A stretch of DNA of 49,875 nt from an uncultured Prevotella sp. GTDB taxonomy: Bacteria; Bacteroidota; Bacteroidia; Bacteroidales; Bacteroidaceae. A program made the translations under genes and the position numbers. Of the stretch, positions 26,657 to 35,425 are shown in pieces; position 1 is the first letter of the stretch, and each line of letters opens with the position of its first letter. The notes beneath the pieces were generated by a model. The model worked only from the letters and a program-made list of their open reading frames with translations. It searched no databases and was not told where the DNA came from. The DNA lies in contig CAJOHJ010000004.1 in NCBI GenBank assembly GCA_905234265.1, positions 1 through 49,875 of the forward strand, given 5' to 3'.

Positions 26657-27940
26657 ATGAACTCCAAGAAAACATACCTGCTGCCTTTCGTGCTGATAAC
26701 CTCCTGCTTCGCGCTGTGGGGATTCGCAAACGACATCACCAACCCGATGGTAAAGGCATTCTCAAAGATTTTCCGCATGAGCGTCACCGACGGCACGCTC
26801 GTGCAAGTGGCTTTCTACGGCGGATACTTCGCAATGGCATTCCCGGCAGCAATGTTCATACGCAAATACTCCTACAAGGCCGGCGTGCTGATGGGACTGG
26901 GCCTCTACGCAACCGGCGCTCTGCTGTTCCTGCCGGCATCGTGGACAGGCATGTACTATCCGTTCCTGATAGCATATTTCATACTCACCTGCGGACTGTC
27001 GTTCCTGGAAACCAGCTGCAACCCCTACATCCTGTCGATGGGCGACGAGGAGTCGGCAACCAGGCGCCTGAACATGGCCCAGTGCTTCAACCCTATGGGT
27101 TCGCTCTGCGGCATGTATGTGGCCATGAACTTCATACAGGCACGGCTCAACCCTGCCAGTACTGAAGAGCGCGCGCTGCTGAGCGACAGCGAGTTCGAAG
27201 CCATGCGCCAGAGCGACCTCAGCGTGCTCATTACGCCATATCTGGCTATCGGGGCAGTCATCGCTGTGATGTTCCTCGTGATATGGCTGACAAAAATGCC
27301 AAACAATGCCGACCAGAACCACGACGTGCATCCGCTGACAACGCTGAAGCGCATCTTCAGCATCGACTACTATCGCGAGGGAGTGATTGCACAGTTCTTC
27401 TACGTGGGAGTGCAGATCATGTGCTGGACGTTCATCATCCAGTATGGCACACGCGTGCTTATGGGCGAGGGATTGAGCGAACAGGAAGCGGAGGTGATGT
27501 CGCAGAAGCTCAACATCATTGCCATGGTGGTGTTCGTCAGCAGCAGGTTCATCTGCACGTACTTTCTGAAATACATCAACGCAGGCGCACTGCTGGGACT
27601 GCTGGCCGTGGCCGGCAGCCTGCTCACCTGCGGAGTGATATTCATCGACGGCAGAATGGGACTCTACTGCCTCGTAGCCATTTCGGCATGCATGTCGCTG
27701 ATGTTCCCGACCATCTACGGCATTGCACTGCGGGGACTGGGCGACGACGCTAAGTTCGGAGCCGCCGGACTGATAATGGCTATACTCGGCGGAAGCGTGC
27801 TGCCACCGCTGCAGGCGGCTATCATCGACAAGCAGGAGCTGTTCGGCATGCCGGCAGTCAACGTGTCCTTCGTGCTGCCGCTGCTGTGCTTCATGGTGAT
27901 TATCGCCTACGGATGGCGGACGTACGTAAGGACTAAGTGA
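26657..27940 (+). CDS. FucP-type sugar:H+ symporter (MFS)
   Basis: This 427-residue major facilitator of the FHS subfamily has 12 probable membrane segments. It includes the signature [18 protein letters not shown] near the N-terminus, [15 protein letters not shown] in the middle and [20 protein letters not shown] in the C-terminal half. Family members carry L-fucose, glucose/galactose or N-acetylglucosamine across the inner membrane with protons. The substrate here cannot be set from sequence. No fucose-pathway gene lies nearby. Its neighbours upp (upstream) and a SIMPL protein (downstream) give no metabolic hint. Confidence 0.9.
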   Translation: MNSKKTYLLPFVLITSCFALWGFANDITNPMVKAFSKIFRMSVTDGTLVQVAFYGGYFAMAFPAAMFIRKYSYKAGVLMGLGLYATGALLFLPASWTGMYYPFLIAYFILTCGLSFLETSCNPYILSMGDEESATRRLNMAQCFNPMGSLCGMYVAMNFIQARLNPASTEERALLSDSEFEAMRQSDLSVLITPYLAIGAVIAVMFLVIWLTKMPNNADQNHDVHPLTTLKRIFSIDYYREGVIAQFFYVGVQIMCWTFIIQYGTRVLMGEGLSEQEAEVMSQKLNIIAMVVFVSSRFICTYFLKYINAGALLGLLAVAGSLLTCGVIFIDGRMGLYCLVAISACMSLMFPTIYGIALRGLGDDAKFGAAGLIMAILGGSVLPPLQAAIIDKQELFGMPAVNVSFVLPLLCFMVIIAYGWRTYVRTK

Positions 27941-28007
27941 GAATTTATGCATCGGAATTGAGAATTGGGAATTGAAAATTGACATTTTAATTTTTATTTT
28001 AAAGGAT

Positions 28008-28712
28008 ATGAAAGACAACAAACTGATCTGCTCTGCCATCATCGCCGTTGGCATCATCTGTCTGGGATGGTTTATAAAGGCCGGCATCGACAACTTTGCC
28101 GGAAAAGACCGCAAGGTCGTCGTCAAGGGACTTGCCGAACAGGAAGTGGAGGCCGACAAGGTTACATGGCCCATAGTGTCGAAGGAAGTGGGCAACGACC
28201 TCCCCGAACTATACGTTCGCATTGGTGCCACTCAGAGAAAAATCAAGGGGTTCCTCATGAAGAACGGCATCAAGCAGGAAGAGCTGACCGAGAATGCTCC
28301 TCAGGTGGCTGACCTGCAGGCACGGGAGTACAGCGACAACAACAAGCCATACCGCTACATCGTTACGTCGGTCATCACCGTCACCAGCAGCCAGGTGAAA
28401 AAGGTTCGCGGCATTATTGCACGGCAGGGCGACCTACTGAAAGAGGGTGTTGCCATCGTCGACGGCGGTTACGAGAACCCTGTAAAGTACGAATACGTTT
28501 CCTTCAAGGAAATGAAGCCTAAGATGATGCAGGAGGCCATCGAGAATGCAGAGAAGACCGCCCAGCAGTTTGCCGAGAACAGCCACTCTAAGCTCGACAA
28601 GATTGTCAGTGCAGACCAGGGACAGTTCTCCATAGACGACCGCGACTCTAACACTCCTTATATAAAAAAGGTACGCGTAGTGTCGACTGTTGTCTACTCT
28701 TTGAAAGACTGA
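28008..28712 (+). CDS. SIMPL domain (DUF541) protein, membrane-anchored
   Basis: The ATG at 28008 follows an A/T-rich leader ending AAAGGAT and gives 234 residues; an in-frame ATG at 27972 is less likely. One N-terminal membrane segment (about 7-24) is followed by a SIMPL domain ([17 protein letters not shown]... to the C-terminus). SIMPL proteins are periplasmic or membrane-bound and form oligomers; their cellular role is poorly known. It lies 67 bases after the FucP-type permease. Confidence 0.88.
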   Translation: MKDNKLICSAIIAVGIICLGWFIKAGIDNFAGKDRKVVVKGLAEQEVEADKVTWPIVSKEVGNDLPELYVRIGATQRKIKGFLMKNGIKQEELTENAPQVADLQAREYSDNNKPYRYIVTSVITVTSSQVKKVRGIIARQGDLLKEGVAIVDGGYENPVKYEYVSFKEMKPKMMQEAIENAEKTAQQFAENSHSKLDKIVSADQGQFSIDDRDSNTPYIKKVRVVSTVVYSLKD

Positions 28713-28786
28713 GGCCGTCAATGCCTTCGCGCACTGACTGCTCCGCAGCTTTTTCAAGCATTTTTTATTAACCAAAACATACTACT

Positions 28787-30976
28787 ATGAAGAAAACTGT
28801 TACTCTTTATTCGGCCAAGAGAGCCATTACGCTCTTTGCCGTAATGCTGCTGGCCTTCATTTGCGTTAATGCCAACCCCGTGAGGCCGGGACAGTGGCTT
28901 ACCATCACCACACAGGACGGCGTGACGCTGCGTGCCACTCCTGTAGGCGACGAACACGGACACTACCTGCTCGGCGAAGACGGCCAGGCCTACAACAAGG
29001 CACAGGGTGCTGACTATTACGTCGCCGTCGACGCTCAGCAAATCAACGAGTCTGCACAGGCACGCCGTGCCGCAGCCAATGCAAACCGTGCTGCACAGCG
29101 CCGCGTCGGTACCTTCCCAGTGGGGGGGGTAAAAGGTGCTAAGAAAAGCCTTGTCATACTGGTTAATTTCCAAGACCGCCAATTAGGTGCCGGCCACACA
29201 CAGGCCCTCTACAACCGCATTTTCAACGAGAAAAACTTTTCCATGCAAGTCGGTGACGGCTACTACGACCGTTTCATCGGCTCTCTTTATGACTATTTCT
29301 ATGCACAGAGCTACGGCCAGTTCGAGCTGACTTTCGACGTTGTCGGGCCTGTTACCGTGTCGCACAACTATGCTTACTACGGTGGTAACTACTCTGGCCT
29401 GTCGCACGAGCAGGGAGGCCGCGACATGCACTCAAGCGAGATGGCCTTGGAGGCTGTGCAGATGGCCGACGAGTTCGTCAACTTCCGCGACTACGACTGG
29501 GACGGCGACGGCAACGTAGAACAAGTATACATCATTTATGCCGGCTACGGCGAGTCTGACAACATGAACGACCCTGACGCCATCTGGCCCCACCAGGGAT
29601 GGCTTCCGGAGACGCTGACAAGGGATGGCGTCAAGCTGAGCGTATACGCATGCAGCAATGAATTGCAATATGACAATTCCATTGCAGGCATCGGAACCAT
29701 TGCACATGAATTCAGCCACTGTCTGGGACTCCCCGACTTTTATGACACTTCCTACGGCAATGGCGACGGCATGAACGCCAACTACGACTTGATGGACGGT
29801 GGCAGCAGCTTAGGCAAAGGCTACTGGCCTTGCGCATATACTGGCTACGAGCGCTGGATGTTCGGATGGAAAGAGCCTATAGAACTGACGGAGAGCGACG
29901 ACAAGGACGTGACTGGCGTACAGCCCATCAGCAGCGGCGGAAATTTCTATGTGATGTACAACCCCGCAGACAAGAACCAGTACTTTATGATGGAAAACCG
30001 CAGCCGCACAGGATGGGATCTGGGACTGCCCTGCACCGGACTGATGATTTACCGCGTCCTGTACGACGAGACGGCATGGACCAGCAATCAGGTAAACGCC
30101 AATTCTGACCTTCAGCGCATGCTGGTAATGAATGCCGGCAACTACAAGGCTGGCTACGCTGACGGAGTGCTTTATCCCTTTGAGGGGAATGCATTTCTCG
30201 GCGACCCTGCCAACAATAGCTTCGGTCCCACCACACTCCCTGCCGCCGTGTTCCCCACTGACGGCTCTGCGGCAAAGAGATACAGCGGCGAAGTGAGCAA
30301 CATCGTAAAGTCTGGCAATGAGATTTCGTTCCATTACAAGGGAACAAACGACCTGGCCGCTGCCTTTAAGCGCACAACGACTGTGGAAACAGGCAAAAGC
30401 TATCTGATAGTAGCTCCACTGAATGGAAAGCTGTGGGCTGCCAAAGCAATAGACGCAAGCAAATGGTATGATTATATTTATCCCATTGAGGTAGAGGATA
30501 ACGATGGCATCATAAAGACAGAGGCTACAGACATCATTTACTCTCTGCAGAATGCCGGCAACGGCAATTTCTACCTTTTAGACAGCAACGGCCGCTACAT
30601 CTACCAGACAAAGAAGAGCAGCGGCGCCTGGAACTTCAACTTCAACGTCAACACCTATGTCAGCGATGATGTTAAACCATTCAGCTTCGTGCTGCAGAGC
30701 GACGGGACCTTCAAGATTATGAACCCCGAAAGCCAGTGCTACTTCCAGTGTACATTATATGACAATGCGCCAGAATTCGGCATCTGGGATCAGGAGCGCA
30801 GCAACCGCTTCCTGCCTTATCTCTATGAAAAAGTGACAGGCTCGACAGGCATCAGAGCCACAACTGCCGTTCCTGCACAGCCTGCCAACGTCAGAAAAGC
30901 CATTGAGGGCGGCCGGCTAATCATCATTGGCATTGACGGCAAGAAATACACCATCGAGGGCGTTGAGGTCAAGTAG
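28787..30976 (+). CDS. Secreted M6 family metalloprotease
   Basis: The 729-residue protein starts with a signal peptide (about 1-28). A pro-region follows, then an M6-type catalytic domain with the zinc motif HEFSHCLGLPDFYD (His307, Glu308, His311) and a downstream YDLMDGGS Met-turn. A large C-terminal region (about 500-700) is beta-rich. The end, IIIGIDGKKYTIEGVEVK, resembles tails of secreted Prevotella proteins that may serve export or anchoring. Extracellular protein degradation is the likely job. A G8 run at 29122-29129 (codons about 113-115) keeps frame here but is a possible slippage site. Confidence 0.9.
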   Translation: MKKTVTLYSAKRAITLFAVMLLAFICVNANPVRPGQWLTITTQDGVTLRATPVGDEHGHYLLGEDGQAYNKAQGADYYVAVDAQQINESAQARRAAANANRAAQRRVGTFPVGGVKGAKKSLVILVNFQDRQLGAGHTQALYNRIFNEKNFSMQVGDGYYDRFIGSLYDYFYAQSYGQFELTFDVVGPVTVSHNYAYYGGNYSGLSHEQGGRDMHSSEMALEAVQMADEFVNFRDYDWDGDGNVEQVYIIYAGYGESDNMNDPDAIWPHQGWLPETLTRDGVKLSVYACSNELQYDNSIAGIGTIAHEFSHCLGLPDFYDTSYGNGDGMNANYDLMDGGSSLGKGYWPCAYTGYERWMFGWKEPIELTESDDKDVTGVQPISSGGNFYVMYNPADKNQYFMMENRSRTGWDLGLPCTGLMIYRVLYDETAWTSNQVNANSDLQRMLVMNAGNYKAGYADGVLYPFEGNAFLGDPANNSFGPTTLPAAVFPTDGSAAKRYSGEVSNIVKSGNEISFHYKGTNDLAAAFKRTTTVETGKSYLIVAPLNGKLWAAKAIDASKWYDYIYPIEVEDNDGIIKTEATDIIYSLQNAGNGNFYLLDSNGRYIYQTKKSSGAWNFNFNVNTYVSDDVKPFSFVLQSDGTFKIMNPESQCYFQCTLYDNAPEFGIWDQERSNRFLPYLYEKVTGSTGIRATTAVPAQPANVRKAIEGGRLIIIGIDGKKYTIEGVEVK
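29122..29129. repeat. G8 homopolymer inside the M6 protease gene
   Basis: Eight G in the codons for VGGV at the junction of the pro-region and the catalytic domain. Addition or loss of one base would truncate the protease at about one-sixth of its length. Confidence 0.8.
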
Positions 30977-31015
30977 CCGAAAGCGGCAGCGTACGCCGGA
31001 CATGGCGACGGCAAC

Positions 31016-32269
31016 CTAAAACAAATTGCCCCAAGGATAGCTTCCGGGCTTGAGCGTCACTAACGTACCGTTGGTGGCGCTCATTTGTACAACGCCAGGC
31101 GCAACTTGCCGGGTTATGCTGAACTGTGTCCATCCCAGCAGCTGCAGGGTCGTCCATGCTGTGGCACCGCCCTCAATGACCAAATGGCCGGGGCGGTGAA
31201 TGGAAATAAGTTCCTGCGCCTTGCGTGCCATCATTCCACGCAGATGGACAGCCGTCTCCTTGCCAGTGCGGTGAGTGTATGGAATGGAGAGTATCAGGCT
31301 ATGATGTGCCGAATACTGCGCAGTGTCCCATACGGCAAGGTCGCTGCCACCGTCGTAGACTTCGCGTGGCATCGGAGCCACGGGAATGCCTAAGTCCAAC
31401 TGCCGGCTCTGCGTGCTGCCGCAGAGAATGAGGGTTGATGGGTGTTGGGTGATGGGTGTTGGGTGATGGGTGTTGGGTGATGGGTGTTGGGTGATGGGTG
31501 TTGGGTGTTGGGTGATGTCACATAACACCTTAAACAAGTCGGCGGCACCGGCAAAAAGAGTGCTGCCGTCGTTGTAGGCATCAACTATCCGGCGGATGTC
31601 GTCCATGCTCTCTGCATCGGGCATGATGATGCCCTTTTCCTCTGCATCGGGGAAACGCTCTCTCAGTGCGGAAGTGCGCGCAGGGAACTCGGGGTCAAAG
31701 CTGAAGTCAGTCTCAGCAATGGGCTTTTCTGTCATCTGGTCCTCAGCATCTTTCACCTTAATATAATATATACCGCCGCGAATGATGCGTCCCTTCGACG
31801 GATTGGCAGGCAGATAGACTGCACGGCAATAGCCAGTACGTTCCATCAGCGCCGTAAGCTCTGCAACAACATGACCGCGCAGGGCGGAGTCGGTCTTCTT
31901 GAAAAGAAGTAACGACGGAGAGGGAGCGGCGGAAAGGGAAGACGGAGAGGCCGTGGTGGAAGACGAAGGGGTTATGGTGGAAGGCGGAGGAAGCAGGGAG
32001 GCTATGCGAAGGGTTTCCTCTGCAGCCTCTCCTTCGCTCATGGAGCGCGTGTCGGTAGCAATGACGGTGATGGCTCCGGCATCAACATTTGTGGCTGCAA
32101 AGCAGCCACATACTTGACCAGCAGAGGCACGGACTGAGCCGACAGAGGCACTGGCAGAGCCGGCACACTGCAGGCGCACCTGCAGGCCGCTGTCGAAGGC
32201 AATGCCTGCTATTTCGGCTGCCCCGGTAATGTCATCGGCAATGACTACGTGCGGTAGCAAATTTTTCAC
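31016..32269 (-). CDS. Four-carbon acid sugar kinase, DUF1537 family
   Basis: DUF1537 kinases (OtnK, DtnK) phosphorylate four-carbon sugar acids such as threonate or erythronate. The 417-residue protein has the N-terminal substrate domain (ADDITGAAEIAG at 11-22; KKTDSALRGHVVAEL near 124-138). Its C-terminal nucleotide domain contains LILCGSTQS, VIEGGATAW and TLKPGSYPWG. Two low-complexity inserts stand out: a Ser/Pro/Thr stretch at about 94-120, and residues 252-279 encoded by a 14-bp minisatellite (31436-31505). Both lie where homologs have short linkers. It is 10 bases after pdxA, whose product should use the phosphorylated acid. Whether the enzyme tolerates the inserts is unknown. Confidence 0.9.
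   Translation of the reverse strand: MKNLLPHVVIADDITGAAEIAGIAFDSGLQVRLQCAGSASASVGSVRASAGQVCGCFAATNVDAGAITVIATDTRSMSEGEAAEETLRIASLLPPPSTITPSSSTTASPSSLSAAPSPSLLLFKKTDSALRGHVVAELTALMERTGYCRAVYLPANPSKGRIIRGGIYYIKVKDAEDQMTEKPIAETDFSFDPEFPARTSALRERFPDAEEKGIIMPDAESMDDIRRIVDAYNDGSTLFAGAADLFKVLCDITQHPTPITQHPSPNTHHPTPITQHPSTLILCGSTQSRQLDLGIPVAPMPREVYDGGSDLAVWDTAQYSAHHSLILSIPYTHRTGKETAVHLRGMMARKAQELISIHRPGHLVIEGGATAWTTLQLLGWTQFSITRQVAPGVVQMSATNGTLVTLKPGSYPWGNLF
31436..31517. repeat. 14-bp minisatellite inside the DUF1537 kinase gene
   Basis: TGATGGGTGTTGGG is repeated five times exactly at 31436, 31450, 31464, 31478 and 31492, then a partial variant continues to 31517. It encodes His/Pro/Thr-rich residues 252-279. 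Since 14 is not a multiple of three, gain or loss of one unit shifts the frame. Confidence 0.93.
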
Positions 32270-32279
32270 TTCTCACTAT

Positions 32280-33335
32280 TCACTTTTCCCCTCCTGCATT
32301 CGCTTTGCCCTTCCTGTAGATAGCCATTCGCGTCGCATAGTCGATGCTCAGCGTCATGGCGGTGTCGCTGGCAATGCCCTTGCCGGCAACGTCGAAGGCA
32401 GTGCCGTGGTCTACAGAGACGCGGATGATGGGCAGTCCGAGCGTGATGTTGACACCTGATGCCGACTCCATCTTTCCAGTTTCCTTGTTCCAGTTGAATG
32501 CACATACCTTAAGTGGAATATGCCCCTGGTCGTGATACATAGCCACCACGCCGTCGAACTGGCCGCACTTGGCCTTTGCAAAAACGCTGTCGGGCGGCAC
32601 CGGACCGTCGACGTTGAAGCCGCGGCTGCGCAGTTCCTCGATGGCAGGAATGATTTCCTCGGCCTCTTCCCATCCGAACATTCCGTTCTCGCTGCTGTGG
32701 GGATTGAGACCTGCCACTCCGATGTGCGGACGCTCGATGCCAAACTGGCGGCAGGCATCGTCGATGAGTTCCACGCACTCTATGACGCGGGCCTTCTTCA
32801 CCAGGTCGCAGGCCTTGCGCAGAGGCACATGCGTGGAGACATGGATGACGCGGATGTTCTCATCGGCGAGCATCATGGCATACTTCTTGGTGTTAGTAAA
32901 GGTAGCATAGATTTCCGTATGTCCGTCGAAATGATGCCCGGCCAGGTTCAGCGCCTCCTTGTTCAGCGGAGCGGTGACGGTGCCGTCCACCTTGCCGGCC
33001 ATAGCCAGCTCGATGGCTTTCCTGATGTACTGGAAGGCTGCATTGCCACACTGCGCCTGCACCTTGCCGAACTCGAAGGTGCTGGCATCGACGCACTGCA
33101 TGTCAAGCACGTCGATGGTTCCATATTCAAACTTGGCATCGTCTACGCTCTGCACGGCATTCACCTGCATGTCCAGGCCCAGCAGGCTGACGGCCTGGCG
33201 CATTATCTCTGCGTCGCCGGTAACTATGGGGCGGCACTTCTGGTACGTTTCACTACGGTTGAGGGCGCGCACCGTAATCTCAGGGCCAATGCCTGCAGGG
33301 TCGCCCATGGTGATGGCTAATATTGGTTTCACCAT
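32280..33335 (-). CDS. pdxA: PdxA-family 4-phospho acid dehydrogenase
   Basis: PdxA oxidises 4-phosphohydroxy-threonine in vitamin B6 synthesis. The PdxA2 subgroup oxidises and decarboxylates 4-phospho-D-threonate or -erythronate to dihydroxyacetone phosphate. The 351-residue protein starts with the signature ITMGDPAGIGPEI and has the metal-binding His segments HVSTHVPLRK and VAMYHDQGHIP. Its position directly before a DUF1537 kinase favours the PdxA2 catabolic role. However, a housekeeping B6 role cannot be excluded from sequence. It follows the alcohol dehydrogenase after 49 bases, which carry an AATTGAGAATTGGG-like simple repeat. Confidence 0.9.
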   Translation of the reverse strand: MVKPILAITMGDPAGIGPEITVRALNRSETYQKCRPIVTGDAEIMRQAVSLLGLDMQVNAVQSVDDAKFEYGTIDVLDMQCVDASTFEFGKVQAQCGNAAFQYIRKAIELAMAGKVDGTVTAPLNKEALNLAGHHFDGHTEIYATFTNTKKYAMMLADENIRVIHVSTHVPLRKACDLVKKARVIECVELIDDACRQFGIERPHIGVAGLNPHSSENGMFGWEEAEEIIPAIEELRSRGFNVDGPVPPDSVFAKAKCGQFDGVVAMYHDQGHIPLKVCAFNWNKETGKMESASGVNITLGLPIIRVSVDHGTAFDVAGKGIASDTAMTLSIDYATRMAIYRKGKANAGGEK

Positions 33336-33384
33336 AATTCTTTTAAGTAACTAATTTTCAATTCCCAGTTCTCAATTCTCCAAT

Positions 33385-34530
33385 TCAGTAGAGGCTGTTA
33401 TAAATGTCCGTAGCATCCTGCTCGGTCACTTCGCGCGGATTGTTCTTCAGCAGTCGCTGCACCTGCATGGCAGCCTTGGCCATGTGCGGCACTGCCGACT
33501 GTGGGATGCCAAGGGCAGTAAGCTTTGCCGGAATGCCCACGGCCGCAGCCAGCCGATAGATGAATTCCACGCCGCGCTGTGCCGTCTCGGTGTCGTCGCT
33601 GCCAGGCTCGCAGCCCAGTGCGATGGCCACCTCGGCATGCCGCTTGACGTTGGCAGGCATGTTGAACTTCATCACCGACGGCAGCAGTATAGCGTTCGAC
33701 AGTCCATGGGGAATGTGGAACTCGCCGCCCAGCGGATAGCTCAGCGCATGCACGGCCGCCGTGTTCACCGGGCCGAGGCACATGCCGCCATACAGCGAGC
33801 CGAGGGCCAGAGCCTCGCGGGCCTCAACGTCCTGCCCGTTGCTGACGGCGCGCTCCAGATTGGCAGCTATCAGCCGTATGCCCTGCAGGGCATAGATGTC
33901 GACGGTGGGGTGTGCAAACTTGTTGGTGTAAGCCTCTATGCAGTGCGTCAGCGCGTCCATGCCCGTGTCGGCCGTCACCTTGGCAGGCACCGTCCACGTC
34001 AGCTTGGGGTCTACGTAGGCAGCGTCGGCAATAAGGAATGGCGACACGACGCCTTTCTTCAGCTGGTCGCGCTCGTCCAAGAGTATTGCGTTCGGGCTGA
34101 CCTCACTGCCTGTTCCGGCCGTCGTCGGCAGGCAGGCCAGCCACAGTCCCTTCCTGCTGATGAAGCCCGTGCCGAAGCAGTCTTCCACCTGCAGGTCGCT
34201 GCCCACGAATGCTGCCACCAGCTTCGACAGGTCCAGCACGGAGCCTCCGCCGATGCCGGCCACGCTGTCGGCACCGAAGCGGCGCGCCTCGTCAAGGATT
34301 TTCTTGAAGTCGCCGACCGTCGGCTCCGCCTTCACGTCGCTGTATGCCGTCCACTGCACGCCGCCCCTCTGCAGCTGCTGCATGCAGTCGTCTATCAGCG
34401 GCAGTATCGGCGGTGCCGTAACAACGAAGAGCCTCTTCTTTCCCAGTTTCAGGAAGTCGTCAGTAAAAGTCTGGATGCAGCCAGTTCCGAAGACAATCTT
34501 CTGTGGCTGCTGTAGTGTGATTGGTTTCAT
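33385..34530 (-). CDS. Iron-containing alcohol dehydrogenase
   Basis: A 381-residue group III alcohol dehydrogenase. The NAD(P)-binding GGGS lies at 95-98, TTAGTGSEVSP at about 136-146. The metal ligands D192, H196, H261 and H275 keep the spacing of E. coli FucO. Such enzymes reduce small aldehydes (lactaldehyde, glycolaldehyde, succinic semialdehyde) or oxidise alcohols. In this cluster it may reduce an aldehyde released by the DapA-type aldolase, or oxidise the sugar-acid substrate; both are inference. It lies 33 bases downstream of the antitoxin gene. Confidence 0.9.
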   Translation of the reverse strand: MKPITLQQPQKIVFGTGCIQTFTDDFLKLGKKRLFVVTAPPILPLIDDCMQQLQRGGVQWTAYSDVKAEPTVGDFKKILDEARRFGADSVAGIGGGSVLDLSKLVAAFVGSDLQVEDCFGTGFISRKGLWLACLPTTAGTGSEVSPNAILLDERDQLKKGVVSPFLIADAAYVDPKLTWTVPAKVTADTGMDALTHCIEAYTNKFAHPTVDIYALQGIRLIAANLERAVSNGQDVEAREALALGSLYGGMCLGPVNTAAVHALSYPLGGEFHIPHGLSNAILLPSVMKFNMPANVKRHAEVAIALGCEPGSDDTETAQRGVEFIYRLAAAVGIPAKLTALGIPQSAVPHMAKAAMQVQRLLKNNPREVTEQDATDIYNSLY

Positions 34531-34563
34531 AAGCTATAGTATTTCGTTTTTTTCGTTTGCCAA

Positions 34564-34869
34564 TTATAATACAGCCGCGCAGGCTCTCTTGATGTCGAGG
34601 AGTCTGGCGACAAGAGTTTTTTTCTGCCTTGCCACAGACATGTTGTAACGAGACTGCATATTGATGAGCAGCTCTGGATTGATGCCAAGGGCAGCCTCAA
34701 CCATCAGTGCAAAGTCTGTAGTCACAGCCCGCTTGCCATTCAAAATCTCATTCAGCTGAGTATAGGGAATAGACAGCAATTCAGAAAACTTCTTCTGAGA
34801 AATTCCCCTCGTCTCCAATTCCTCCTTCAGCACATCGCCCGGGTGCGTGGTCGTCCTGTTCATAATCAT
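34564..34869 (-). CDS. higA: HigA-type antitoxin (XRE family)
   Basis: The 101-residue protein has a Cro/C1-type helix-turn-helix at about residues 20-60 (SQKKFSELLSIPYTQLNEIL) and begins HPGDVLKEELETRGIS, typical of HigA antitoxins. It starts one base after the toxin stop, so the order is toxin first, the hallmark of higBA. An ATG two codons in is an alternative start. Antitoxins of this family repress their own promoter and neutralise HigB by binding. Confidence 0.92.
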   Translation of the reverse strand: MIMNRTTTHPGDVLKEELETRGISQKKFSELLSIPYTQLNEILNGKRAVTTDFALMVEAALGINPELLINMQSRYNMSVARQKKTLVARLLDIKRACAAVL

Positions 34870-34870
34870 A

Positions 34871-35179
34871 TTATTGATAGTGGTTCGTTATTTCAGTCAC
34901 AGTGCAAATTGTAACTACAGGCTCATGCCCTTCCTGTCTGACTTTGAATTCCAAACGGTAATGGTAGTCAATCCTGATAGAGTAGAATCCATTGTCCAAA
35001 GCTTCAAAGTTCAGCGAATTAAACACAAACAGGTCTTCTATTCGTGTAGCAGCAATAAGCGTATCTATACGCCTCTGATATTTGGTGACGACAGGCTCTT
35101 GAAAACGATACTTCTTATTCGTGCATTTCCCGTCGTTATAGAGTTCTTCAAGATAGTCTTTGTCGTATTCTATTACCAT
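34871..35179 (-). CDS. higB: HigB-type toxin (RelE/ParE superfamily)
   Basis: The start at 35179 gives 102 residues (MVIEYDKDYLEELY). An in-frame start at 35200 overlaps the promoter -7 box and is rejected. The fold pattern fits HigB, a ribosome-dependent mRNA interferase: an LEELYNDGK helix, KYRFQEPVVTKYQRRIDTL, LNFEALDNGFYSIRIDYHYR and a C-terminal VVTICTVTEITNHY strand. The cassette sits between the symporter and dehydrogenase genes of a catabolic cluster and has its own promoter. Confidence 0.9.
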   Translation of the reverse strand: MVIEYDKDYLEELYNDGKCTNKKYRFQEPVVTKYQRRIDTLIAATRIEDLFVFNSLNFEALDNGFYSIRIDYHYRLEFKVRQEGHEPVVTICTVTEITNHYQ

Positions 35180-35197
35180 ACATTTTGAACTTCTGAG

Positions 35198-35229
35198 CAA
35201 AGGTAAGCAAATACTATTGAATTCACAAA
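35198..35229 (-). promoter_or_regulatory. Promoter of higBA
   Basis: TTTG (35229-35226), 20 bases, TACCTTTG (35205-35198) on the minus strand. The toxin start is 19 bases further on. Downstream genes (adh, pdxA, kinase) could be read from this promoter, since no terminator was seen after higA. Confidence 0.85.
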
Positions 35230-35290
35230 TTTAGTGAAGATTATTTTTGTAAATACGCCGTTTCTCCCAACGAACGGCTTAATAAAAAAT

Positions 35291-35397
35291 TTATCTCTGC
35301 GAGATATTTTCGTAACATGCAGAGAAAAAAAATTATCTTCGTAAGATATTTTCGTAACTTACGAAGATAATTTTTTATCTCACAGAGATAATTTCAG
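35291..35397. repeat. Dispersed palindromic repeat, locus 3, terminator-like
   Basis: A perfect 19-bp inverted repeat lies at 35327-35345 and 35358-35376 (core AATTATCTTCGTAAG / CTTACGAAGATAATT, 12-base loop), flanked by A8 on one side and T6 on the other. It could terminate transcription in both directions. A second, smaller stem TCTCTGC/GCAGAGA lies at 35294-35325. The sequence matches loci 1 and 2. It separates the symporter gene from higBA. Confidence 0.88.
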
Positions 35398-35425
35398 GTC
35401 TTCACTTTCTGCTCTTACAAATTCA

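Noticed and set aside
26762..28231. Minus-strand frame of 489 codons opposite the FucP-type permease and SIMPL genes
   Set aside because: It spans two real genes and their spacer, has no recognisable motif and no promoter.
31436..31517. CRISPR or telomere-like array from the 14-bp repeats
   Set aside because: No spacers, and the array lies inside the reading frame of a recognisable kinase.
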